Assembly: GCF_000196615.1 (NCBI RefSeq)
Contig: NC_014306.1
Coordinates: forward strand, 2,418,001 to 2,482,000
Length of the DNA stretch: 64,000 nucleotides
Direction of reading: 5' to 3'
Source of the DNA: Erwinia billingiae Eb661
GTDB lineage: Bacteria; Pseudomonadota; Gammaproteobacteria; Enterobacterales; Enterobacteriaceae
Within the stretch, counting starts at the first letter, position 1, and each line of letters starts with the position of its first letter. Positions 52,961-61,300 of the stretch are shown here, piece after piece. The position numbers and the translations under genes are program-made. The notes under the pieces were generated by a model. That model saw nothing but the letters and a program-made list of their open reading frames with translations, was not told the DNA's origin and searched no databases.

Positions 52961-54236
52961 CAACATGCGCATCGTCGTGAGCGGCTGCGGCCTGGTCAGC
53001 CCTCTGGGATGCGGCACGGAGAAAGTCTGGCAAAGGCTGCTGGAAGGGCGCTCGGGGATTACCCGCCTGTCGCCTGAAATCAGAGAAGGAACCGGCGTTA
53101 CCGTCGCAGGCCAGGTTCCTTCTCTGTCAGAAGACCCTGAGGCAGGCTACGATCCGGATCGGTTTATCGCCGCCAAAGAACGCAAGAAAATGGACCGTTT
53201 CATCGAATTTGCCCTCGTTGCGGCCGAAGAAGCGCTGACGCAGGCCGGCTGGCATCCTGAGGATGACCATCAGCAGCAACGAACCGCCACCATTATCGCC
53301 TCCGGCGTGGGCGGGTTTGGTGCCATCGCGGATGCGGTGAGGACGACAGATACCCGAGGTCCGCGCAGGCTATCACCGTTCACTGCGCCCTCATTCCTTG
53401 CCAATATGGCGGCTGGCCATGTCTCGATCCGCTATGGTTTCCGGGGACCGCTCGGCGCACCGATCACCGCCTGTGCTGCAGGCGTTCAGGCGATTGGCGA
53501 TGCGGCCCGGCTAATTCGATGTGGTGAAGCGGATATTGCCCTTTGCGGCGGCACCGAGGCAGCCATCGATCGCGTCACATTGGGTTGTTTTGCCGCTGCG
53601 CGCGCGCTCTCAACCGGATTTGCAGATGCACCGGAACAGGCATCACGGCCCTTTGACTGCGATCGCAATGGTTTTGTGATGGCAGAGGGCGCCGGACTTT
53701 TGGTGATCGAATCGCTTGAGCATGCGCTGGCGCGCGGCGCGACCCCGCTTGCCGAACTGGTAGGGTATGGCACCAGTGCCGATGCCTGGCATCTGACGGC
53801 AGGACCGGAAGACGGCAGCGGTGCCCGGCGGGCAATGGAACTGGCGTTAGGTCAGGCGGGGGTTAAGGCTGACGACATTCAGCATATCAATGCCCATGCC
53901 ACCTCAACCCCGGTGGGTGATCGGGGCGAACTGGCGGCCATTAAGTCGGTGTTTGGCACAGAATCTGATGTGGCCATCAGCTCGACAAAGTCTGCGACCG
54001 GCCATTTGCTGGGCGCAGCGGGCGGGATTGAAGCCATCTTTACCCTGCTGGCACTGCGTGACCAGGTGATTCCACCGACGCTGAATTTGCATCATCCTGA
54101 TGAGGCCGGAAAAGGACTGAATTTTGTGGCATTAAAAGCCTGTCCAACGGCCATCACCTATGCATTATCAAACGGCTTCGGTTTCGGCGGCGTCAATGCC
54201 AGCGTTCTCTTTCGCCGCTGGGAAGACGTCAGTTAA
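52947..54236 (+). CDS. Beta-ketoacyl-ACP synthase II-like enzyme (FabF type) in the efflux operon
   Basis: A 429-residue condensing enzyme with an intact FabF-type active site: Cys176 in APITACAAGVQAIGDA, His317 in INAHATSTPVGD and His353 in SATGHLLGAAGG. The N-terminal VVSGCGLVSPLGCGTEKVWQRLLEGRSGI and C-terminal LSNGFGFGGVNASVLFRR are also typical. FabF elongates acyl-ACP in fatty-acid synthesis; homologs in specialised clusters elongate polyketide-like chains. Here it is the last gene of an RND operon, starting inside the permease gene with GAGGT upstream. It could adjust membrane lipids or make or modify the exported compound. No ACP or ketoreductase gene is adjacent. It is a paralog rather than the housekeeping fabF, judged from context. 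Confidence 0.9.
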   Translation: MNSHNNMRIVVSGCGLVSPLGCGTEKVWQRLLEGRSGITRLSPEIREGTGVTVAGQVPSLSEDPEAGYDPDRFIAAKERKKMDRFIEFALVAAEEALTQAGWHPEDDHQQQRTATIIASGVGGFGAIADAVRTTDTRGPRRLSPFTAPSFLANMAAGHVSIRYGFRGPLGAPITACAAGVQAIGDAARLIRCGEADIALCGGTEAAIDRVTLGCFAAARALSTGFADAPEQASRPFDCDRNGFVMAEGAGLLVIESLEHALARGATPLAELVGYGTSADAWHLTAGPEDGSGARRAMELALGQAGVKADDIQHINAHATSTPVGDRGELAAIKSVFGTESDVAISSTKSATGHLLGAAGGIEAIFTLLALRDQVIPPTLNLHHPDEAGKGLNFVALKACPTAITYALSNGFGFGGVNASVLFRRWEDVS

Positions 54237-54264
54237 TCACTCTGATCCACTGAACTAACCGCGA

Positions 54265-54298
54265 GTTATTGCGATCGTTTAGCGACGATCGCAATAAC
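54265..54298. terminator. Convergent hairpin terminator
   Basis: A 14-bp perfect stem GTTATTGCGATCGT (54265-54278) pairs with ACGATCGCAATAAC (54285-54298) around TTAGCG. It lies between the ketoacyl synthase gene and the convergent DUF2867 gene. There is no clear U-tract, so it may be a termination hairpin for both strands or need Rho. Confidence 0.7.
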
Positions 54299-54327
54299 AC
54301 ACTCGTCTTGCCGGGAAAGTTGTCTTT

Positions 54328-54882
54328 TTAAATCGTGGTCAAATTTTTAGCCCCAGGCTGCCAGTCCGGATCTCCCGATCGCGAGACAACCCGGCGCAGA
54401 GCGGATCGCACCACCGCGACGTGGAACGGGGTAATGACAAAAAGATAAATTCTGCCAAACCAGCTGTTCACCTTTACGCTGGTTGTTGAACGCAGCATCA
54501 TCCCGGCGTCGGTAGCATCAAGCGTAAACCAGGCCCTGAAATCCAGATGGCTGTCCAACATTCCCAGCTCTACTTCGTCAGGTGAGGAGTGGATCACCGG
54601 GAAGAAGGCGATATGATCGACGTTGCTGTCGTGATGCTTAATCTCTTCGGAGGTTTTGACGCAAAAAGGCGAGACTATCATATCCCGCAATTTCATCAGG
54701 CCACGAAACAGGGCCGGCGGCTTTGAAAAGGCAATCTGAGCAAGCCAGTAGGCATCTGCCCGGGTGCCCGCAGGCAAAATAACCCCGTAACAATCAATCA
54801 GGTCAGGCGAACTAAAGTGGTTTTTCGCCCGTAATGGCGGAGGTGTAACAAAGACGCCTTTTGATGCTTTATGCATTTCCAT
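54328..54882 (-). CDS. DUF2867-family protein
   Basis: A 184-residue protein from ATG 54882 (MEMHKASKGVF), with AAGGAAGG upstream on the minus strand; the longer open frame to 54969 would overlap the HxlR gene. LPAGTRADAYWLAQIAFSKPPALFRGLMKLRD, then DSHLDFRAWFTLD and FGRIYLFVITPFHVAVVRSALRRV, matches the DUF2867 family pattern, which is a START-like or lipid/polyketide-associated fold of unknown function often near NmrA-type oxidoreductases. It follows the HxlR gene by 34 bases and is probably in the same operon. Confidence 0.75.
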   Translation of the reverse strand: MEMHKASKGVFVTPPPLRAKNHFSSPDLIDCYGVILPAGTRADAYWLAQIAFSKPPALFRGLMKLRDMIVSPFCVKTSEEIKHHDSNVDHIAFFPVIHSSPDEVELGMLDSHLDFRAWFTLDATDAGMMLRSTTSVKVNSWFGRIYLFVITPFHVAVVRSALRRVVSRSGDPDWQPGAKNLTTI

Positions 54883-54916
54883 GCAGGCCTTCCTTTTAAA
54901 GAGATTGTTTAGGATA

Positions 54917-55267
54917 TTAACCGACCCAGTTACGTTTAGCCGCCTCAATTTCCCCCTTATTCTGCTCAACCCACAGCAAAATCGCCTGTAGATGCGGTTC
55001 TAACGAACGCCCAAGGGCGGATATTTCATAGATCACCGCCACCGGCGACTGGGTCAGTACCGTGCGGGTAATAAATCCATTGGCTTCCAGTCTCCTCAGC
55101 GTCTGCGTCAGCGCCTTTTGCGTGATGTCCGGCATCGCGCGTCGCAGTGCATTGAAGCGCACGGGTCCATGACAGAGTTCATTAAGGACCAGCAGCGTCC
55201 ATTTACTGGTTAACTCTTCCAGAATCACCCGACTTGATTCCAGCTGTTGAGGCGTTGATGAAGACAT
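54917..55267 (-). CDS. HxlR-family winged-helix regulator
   Basis: A 116-residue HxlR-type regulator: VILEELTSKWTLLVLNELCHGPVRFNALRRAMPDITQKALTQTLRRLEANGFITRTVLTQSPVAVIYEISALGRSLEPHLQAILLWVEQN contains the complete winged-helix signature. It has a Cys (ELCHGP) near the start of the DNA-binding domain, a position that could be redox-sensitive. It is divergent from the NmrA-like gene at 55368 and the 100-base spacer holds a 20-base palindrome, so it probably represses both directions. It shares only family-level similarity with the HxlR protein at 6839. Confidence 0.92.
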   Translation of the reverse strand: MSSSTPQQLESSRVILEELTSKWTLLVLNELCHGPVRFNALRRAMPDITQKALTQTLRRLEANGFITRTVLTQSPVAVIYEISALGRSLEPHLQAILLWVEQNKGEIEAAKRNWVG

Positions 55268-55304
55268 AAGGAAGGATACTCCAGGCTACCTGGTGGCATT
55301 CAGG

Positions 55305-55324
55305 TACCTAATTGCAATCAGGTA
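55305..55324. promoter_or_regulatory. Near-perfect palindrome, probable HxlR operator
   Basis: TACCTAATTGCAATCAGGTA is a 20-base inverted repeat with one mismatched pair (A and C at arm position 6). A partial extra half-site CAGGTA overlaps its left arm. It sits between the divergent HxlR and NmrA-like genes; TATAAAT-like -10 sequence for the NmrA-like gene follows within 10 bases. Confidence 0.7.
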
Positions 55325-55367
55325 TAAATAGTATACTAATAAGATCTCTGATAACAAGGAGAGCACT

Positions 55368-56300
55368 ATGACGCTTAATCATCCGCACAATCGCCCCATT
55401 TTGGTCTTTGGCAGCACCGGTCAGCAAGGTGGAGCCGTGGCTTCTGCATTATTATCCCGTGGCCTACCGGTCAGGGCATTCGTTCGCGATCTGACCAGCC
55501 CCGCCTCCATGAGTCTGGCGGCCGCTGGCGCGCAGTTGGTAAAGGGCGACTTCAACGACGGTGAATCTATCCGCGAAGCACTGCGCGGCGTCTATGGCGT
55601 ATTCAGCATCCAGCCAAGTTCAGGGCAGGGTGAAGCCTACGGCGTGACGGATGAGCAGGAAATTCGTTACGGCAAGACGATCGCCGATTTCGCCGTCGAG
55701 CAACGGGTTCAGCATCTGGTTTACACCTCGGTGAACGCCGCAGGTCAGGGCCCCACCGGGCTGGGGCATTTTGACAGCAAGACCGAGATTGAGAACCATA
55801 TACGGCAGATGGAAATTCGCTATACGATTATCCGACCAGCGGCCTTTATGGAACTGCTGCTGCTGCCTGGCATGGGGCTGGATCAGGATAAATTCACCTT
55901 CTTTGCTCGCCCGGAGCAGGCTTTTCAGCTTATCGCCGTGCAGGACATCGGCAAAATTGTGGTTGAAATTTTTAGCAAGCCGCAACAGTTTGCGGGACGA
56001 ACCCTCGAGATCGCCGGCGATCGGGTTACCGGGAATGATTTGCAGGCTTTGCTCAGCCAGGCGGCCCGTAAACCTATCCACTATCAGCGTTTCTCCGAGA
56101 CGCTGCTCAATGAGAATGATTTTCTCAAGCGTCTGGCTGCCGTGATAGACGACGGTCGCTGCGCCGGTCATGCGGATTTGCCGGCGCTGAACCAGGAGTT
56201 TGGTCATTTAACCCGACTGCAGGAATGGCTGGCAGGGCCAGGCAAAGAGGCGTTTGCCGCGGCGTTGGTCAATGAGAGTGCCGATATCGCGTTGCGGTAA
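55368..56300 (+). CDS. NmrA-like NAD(P)-binding protein
   Basis: A 310-residue atypical SDR of the NmrA/HSCARG family. The N-terminal motif ILVFGSTGQQGGAVASALLSRGLPVRAFVRD is the NmrA glycine motif; KGDFNDGESIREALRGVYGVFSIQPSS and HLVYTSVNAAGQGPTGLGHFDSKTEIENHIRQM follow. The usual catalytic Tyr-x-x-x-Lys is replaced by the HFDSKTEIE segment, as in NmrA redox sensors. It may act as an NAD(P)H-dependent quinone or aldehyde reductase or as a redox sensor. The ATG at 55368 has GGAGAG upstream. Likely repressed by the divergent HxlR protein. Confidence 0.88.
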   Translation: MTLNHPHNRPILVFGSTGQQGGAVASALLSRGLPVRAFVRDLTSPASMSLAAAGAQLVKGDFNDGESIREALRGVYGVFSIQPSSGQGEAYGVTDEQEIRYGKTIADFAVEQRVQHLVYTSVNAAGQGPTGLGHFDSKTEIENHIRQMEIRYTIIRPAAFMELLLLPGMGLDQDKFTFFARPEQAFQLIAVQDIGKIVVEIFSKPQQFAGRTLEIAGDRVTGNDLQALLSQAARKPIHYQRFSETLLNENDFLKRLAAVIDDGRCAGHADLPALNQEFGHLTRLQEWLAGPGKEAFAAALVNESADIALR

Positions 56301-56638
56301 TCCTAAGCGATTAATATTCCTGACCCGCTATCCGAACTGATTTAAACCATAAGCAACACATCAAGCTGGGCAATTTTTATACCTCTTTATCGCCTTCAAT
56401 TATCAGCCATCCTAATCTCAGTCGTGGATTAGGATGGTCTGCACAGACATGTTATTTACACATTTGAGTTAGTGGTTCTATTAATTTAACTTAGTGCAAA
56501 CGCTAATAGTGAATTAACGGCGAGTGGTATTTTATTATTATTATTTTTGTTGTTAGGGAACTTTCTGATTGTTAAAGTGATATTCTTCTTTTCATCATTT
56601 ACACAATCCTTACAATCAGAATAACGTTCAGCAGACTT
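56301..56638. other. 338-base AT-rich intergenic region with a hairpin
   Basis: No gene is seen. An 11-bp perfect hairpin CCATCCTAATC (56407-56417) with GATTAGGATGG (56427-56437) lies about 106 bases after the NmrA-like stop. It lacks a U-tract, so it may be a terminator of unusual type or an operator. The remaining AT-rich part, with an ATTATTATTATTTTT run near 56535, should hold the promoter of the TpsB/TpsA pair. Confidence 0.5.
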
Positions 56639-58303
56639 ATGAAACTTAATACAGGGAAGTGGGTGGCATTAGCCATCGGACTAATGACGTTCAGCGCCTT
56701 AGCGGCACCCTTGTCACCGGGCGATCATGATTTCATTCAGAATGAACAAAGCCAGCGTCTGCAGCAGAATCAGGATCAGCGCGATGCGCTGTGGCATGCG
56801 GCCACGCCTGAAAGCCGGCCCGTTCCGCAGCCCAATCAGAATGGACCGTGTTTCACCGTTCGTCACATTCTAATCAAAAATTCCACGCTGATATCAGAAA
56901 AGCAAAAACGCACGTTTATCCGCCCTTATATTAATCGTTGTCTGAACTTACCGGAAATTAATGCGCTGGTACACGCTATCTCAGACTGGTATATGCAACG
57001 TGGCTATATCACCAGTCGGGCATTTTTAACCGAGCAGGATCTCACGCAGGGCGAACTGGTTATTCCGGTGCTGGAAGGCAGGCTGGACAGCATTCGTCTG
57101 GATGGTGCACATGCGCGCATTTTACAAACGACCTTTCCGGGAATGGAAGGGGGAATTCTGAACCTGCGGGATATTGAGCAGGGAATGGAACAAATCAATC
57201 GCGTGCAAAACACGCCTGCGCAAATCGAAATCCTGCCCTCGCCAAAAGCGGGTTATTCCGTGGTGAACCTCGCGACGGTATCGCAATTCCCGTTAAGCCC
57301 GTCGCTCAGTTTTGATAACAGCGGACAAAAATCCACCGGTGTTGGCCAGATAAACGGAGCGCTAACCGGGAATAACTTCCTGGGCATTGCTGACAAGTGG
57401 TTCATCAGCGGTGGCCGAAGCAGCGCGTTCAGTCAATGGCGTGACGCCCAGAACCTGCAGGCCGGCGTGAGCGTGCCTTATGGCTATGGACTGCTGGATT
57501 ACAGTTACAGCTGGAGCAGCTATCACAGCAGCTTCGAGAATAACGGATATACCTGGCTAAGCAACGGCGACAACATTTCGCACCGCTTAAATGGTTCCTG
57601 GGTGCTGTTTCGTAATGGCGATATCAAAACCGGCGTTCAGCTCGGCCTCAATCATTATTCCAACCACAACTATCTCAACAGCACGCTGTTGCAAACCAGC
57701 AGTCGCAAAATTACCAGCCTGCAGGCAGGGATCGCTCACACCCAAAAAATCGCCGGCGGCGTGGCCACCCTCAACCCGATGTTCAGTCGTGGGATGCCGT
57801 GGCTCAATGCGGAAAACGATCGGGGAAAAAACGGCGACTTGCCCAAGGCTGAGTTTCGTAAATGGAGCCTGAGCGGCAGCTATCAACGTCCGCTGACGGC
57901 GCGGGTGTGGTGGCTGAGCAGTTTTTATGGCCAGTGGTCACCGGACAGACTTTACGGCAGTGAACGCCTGACCCTCGGTGGGGAAAGCTCAGTGCGCGGG
58001 TTTAAAGAGCAATACCTTAGCGGTGACGTGGGTGGCAACCTGCGCAACGAGGTGAATGTCAGCCTGATGACGTTGCCGGTGGTGGGAGAAATCAGCACCA
58101 CTGTGGCCCTCGACGGTGGCTGGCTCAAAAGCGACAAATTCAACCGTGGCTACACCGGGTCGCTGTGGGGAAGTGCCGTTGGCATCACCACCCGTAATCA
58201 GCACGTCTACACCCAATACACCCTCGGTGTACCGCTCAGCCATCCTGACTCGCTGCATCCCGACAATATCAGTATTTATGCCCGGATCGGGCTGACTTTC
58301 TAA
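56639..58303 (+). CDS. Two-partner secretion outer-membrane transporter (CdiB/ShlB type)
   Basis: A 554-residue TpsB. Signal peptide MKLNTGKWVALAIGLMTFSALA, then a Gln-rich helix (QSQRLQQNQDQRDALWH), a Pro-rich linker (ESRPVPQPNQNGPC), POTRA domains (FTVRHILIKNSTLI; INALVHAISDWYMQRGYITSRAFLTEQDLTQGELVIPVLEGRLDSIRLDG), and a barrel with loop-6 motif SSVRGFKEQYLSGDVGG. The C-terminus IYARIGLTF ends in Phe as expected for outer-membrane barrels. It is 12 bases upstream of its CdiA-like partner. It is clearly distinct from the TpsB at 37935, so the two systems are probably independent. Confidence 0.95.
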   Translation: MKLNTGKWVALAIGLMTFSALAAPLSPGDHDFIQNEQSQRLQQNQDQRDALWHAATPESRPVPQPNQNGPCFTVRHILIKNSTLISEKQKRTFIRPYINRCLNLPEINALVHAISDWYMQRGYITSRAFLTEQDLTQGELVIPVLEGRLDSIRLDGAHARILQTTFPGMEGGILNLRDIEQGMEQINRVQNTPAQIEILPSPKAGYSVVNLATVSQFPLSPSLSFDNSGQKSTGVGQINGALTGNNFLGIADKWFISGGRSSAFSQWRDAQNLQAGVSVPYGYGLLDYSYSWSSYHSSFENNGYTWLSNGDNISHRLNGSWVLFRNGDIKTGVQLGLNHYSNHNYLNSTLLQTSSRKITSLQAGIAHTQKIAGGVATLNPMFSRGMPWLNAENDRGKNGDLPKAEFRKWSLSGSYQRPLTARVWWLSSFYGQWSPDRLYGSERLTLGGESSVRGFKEQYLSGDVGGNLRNEVNVSLMTLPVVGEISTTVALDGGWLKSDKFNRGYTGSLWGSAVGITTRNQHVYTQYTLGVPLSHPDSLHPDNISIYARIGLTF

Positions 58304-58315
58304 GAGGCAATGATT

Positions 58316-61300
58316 ATGGACGATCGTCAACCCGTTTCCCTTTTTCGTCGCGCGCTGAGCTACCTGATTTGCGGTCTGATTGCCACGCAACCTTTGCTGC
58401 CGGCTTTTGCTGACCAGATCACCCCGGTGACGCCCGGCACCAAAATGGATGCGGCCGGCAACGGCGTGCCTGTGGTAAATATCGCCACACCCAACCAGGC
58501 CGGTGTTTCCCATAACCAGTATCAGCAGTACAACGTCGGTAAAGAGGGGCTGATCCTCAATAACGCCACTGGACAGCTAACTCAGACGCAACTTGGCGGG
58601 CTGATCCAAAATAACCCCAACCTGAAAGCCGGTCATGAAGCGCAGTCGATCATTAACGAAGTGGTGGGTGCCAACCGCTCACAGCTGCAGGGGTACACAG
58701 AAGTGGCGGGCAAAGCGGCCAATGTCATCGTGGCCAACCCCTACGGCATCACCTGTAACGGCTGCGGCTTTATCAATACGCCAAACGCCACGCTGACGAC
58801 CGGTAAACCGCAGCTGGATGCAAACGGCAATCTGGCTTCACTTGAAGTCACAAAAGGTTCGGTGATTGTTGAAGGACAGGGGCTTGATGGCAGCAGCGCC
58901 GATGCGGTGTCGATCGTCGCGCGCGCCACGGAGATCAATGCCGGGATCTACGCGAAAGATTTGACGGTGACGGTCGGTGCAAACCGGGTTGGGAAAGATG
59001 GATCGATCACACCCATTGCTGGCGAAGGCGCGGCACCTTCTGTCGCAGTGGATACCAGCGCGCTGGGTGGCATGTATGCCAACCGTATTCATCTGGTGTC
59101 GAGCGAAAAAGGGGTTGGCGTTAACCTCGGTAATCTCAATGCGCGGCAGGGCGATATGGTGCTGGATGCTCAGGGGAAACTGACGCTAAACAATAGTCTG
59201 AGCAGCGGTTCGCTGACGGCAAATGCCAGTTCGGTGACCCTCAGCGGTGATAACAAGGCCAGCGGGCAGGTGACGGTTAATGCCGTGCAGGATATTGCTC
59301 TGGAAAAGGGCACGCTGGTTAGCGATGCCGGCATACAACTGCGGGCGCAAAACCGGTTCGACAACAGTGGCCAGATAACGGCCAGCAAAAATTTGTCGGC
59401 TACTGCGCAGCAATTGAATAACAAAGGCATGTTGGCCGGCGCAACGACTACTGTTGTGGCGACCGACCTGCAGAACAGTAAAGGCGCGGCGATTTCTGCG
59501 GTGAATAGCCTGGCTATTAACAGCAACAGCCTGGTGAATCTTGGCGTGTTTTCAGCGCCAGTTCTGTCACTCAGCAGCGCGGAAATTGATAACAGCGGCT
59601 TGATTCAAGGCTCACAATCGCTTGGTATAACGGGTAATCGCTTAACAAACCTCGCGGGTGGCACGCTCAGCTCTGATAACAGCTTTGCATTGAACCTTCC
59701 TGAACTGAATAACAGCGGGCTGATCACCAGCGGTGCCACGCTGTCGCTGTCCGGCAGCAATCTGACCAATCAGGGTGAAATTAATGCGGCTGATATTGCT
59801 GCACACAACACGATTTTGAATAATCAGCAGGGCGGTCTGCTTCTTGCGGATAACACCCTGTCTTTACAGAACAACTCGCTTGCTAACGCAGGCCAGATAG
59901 CCGCTGAAAAATTGGATATCGACACCGCCCAGGTCACTAATACGGGTACGCTGCAGGGTACCGGGTCTCTGCAAACCCAGGGCAAACAGCTGACGAACAG
60001 CGGGACGTTGCTCAGCGGAGGCCAGATGACGGTCGCTGCGGATAAGCTTGATAACCAGGGCTTGCTGCAGGGACAACAGCTCACACTCACATCCAGTTCC
60101 ACCGATAACAGCGGCCGGCTGATGGCGCAGGTGCTGACCCTACAGGGCGATTTGATCAACAGCGGCTTGATGCAGGGTACAAAAACCCTGGCGTTGCGGG
60201 GCGGAGACGTTAGCAACAAGCGCGGTGGACAGTTGCTGAGCGGTGGGACGCTGAATGTTCAGGGCAACGCCTTAGATAATCAGGGCTCTGTAGAGGCCGA
60301 TCGGCTTGATGTAGCGCTGCAAAGCTGGCAGAACGCAGGCAACACCCGCGTCTCCACACTGCTGAGTGCTGAGGTCAGCGGAGCGCTGCATAACAGTGGC
60401 ACATTGGTGAGTGAAAAGGATTTTAATCTGACCAGCGGTGACATCACCAACGCCGGTACGCTGGCGGCCGATCAACTGAACATGACGGCACAGCAGGTCA
60501 ATAACACGGGCCTGCTGCAGGCTGACAATGCGCTGTTGCTCAATAGCCGGGAAGTTACGAATAGTGCTGATGGCGTGCTGCTCAGCGGCGGTGACTTAAC
60601 GCTGACGGGGTCAACCTTCAACAATGCCGGTGTCTGGCAGGGACAGAGGCTTACTTATCAACTCGATTCACTGCTTAATACCGGTACCGTAAACGGTAAA
60701 GCTGCCTTAATGGGGACATCATCAACATTACTTGATAACCGTGGCAGTTTGCTAACGGGCGGTAAAGCAAAGATCACCGCAGTCCTTTTGCTGAATAGCG
60801 GCAAAATCATGGCGACGAGTCTGCAGCTACGTGGTGGCTCTCTGGGTAACAGTGGACTGTGGCAAGGAGCCTCTTCTCTTGATGCACAAGCCACCAACGA
60901 TCTGACGCAGACCTCAACGGGTAAAGCGTTAAGTGCTGGTGATCTCCTCCTTAATGCCAGCAATCTCAGTACGGCCGGAACATTGCAGGGTGCCAACGCA
61001 CATATTACCGCCAACACCTGGTGGCACCAGGGTTCATTACTGGGCACGGACGGGATGTCGGCCGCAATCGATGAAGAATTGCGCAACGACGGTGAATTGC
61101 TTTCAGAAGGAACCGCGCAGTTTTCAGCGCAAAATCTGCTGAATAACGGTTCGATGCTGGCTGAGAAAGCCATGACGCTTAATGGCGGCGCACTGAACAA
61201 CACGGGTACCGTGCAGGGCGAAACGCTGGATATTACGCCAGCCAGCGTAACCAATCAGGGCAGTCTGATTGGCCTGAAGTCGCTAACTCTTGGGCCGCTG

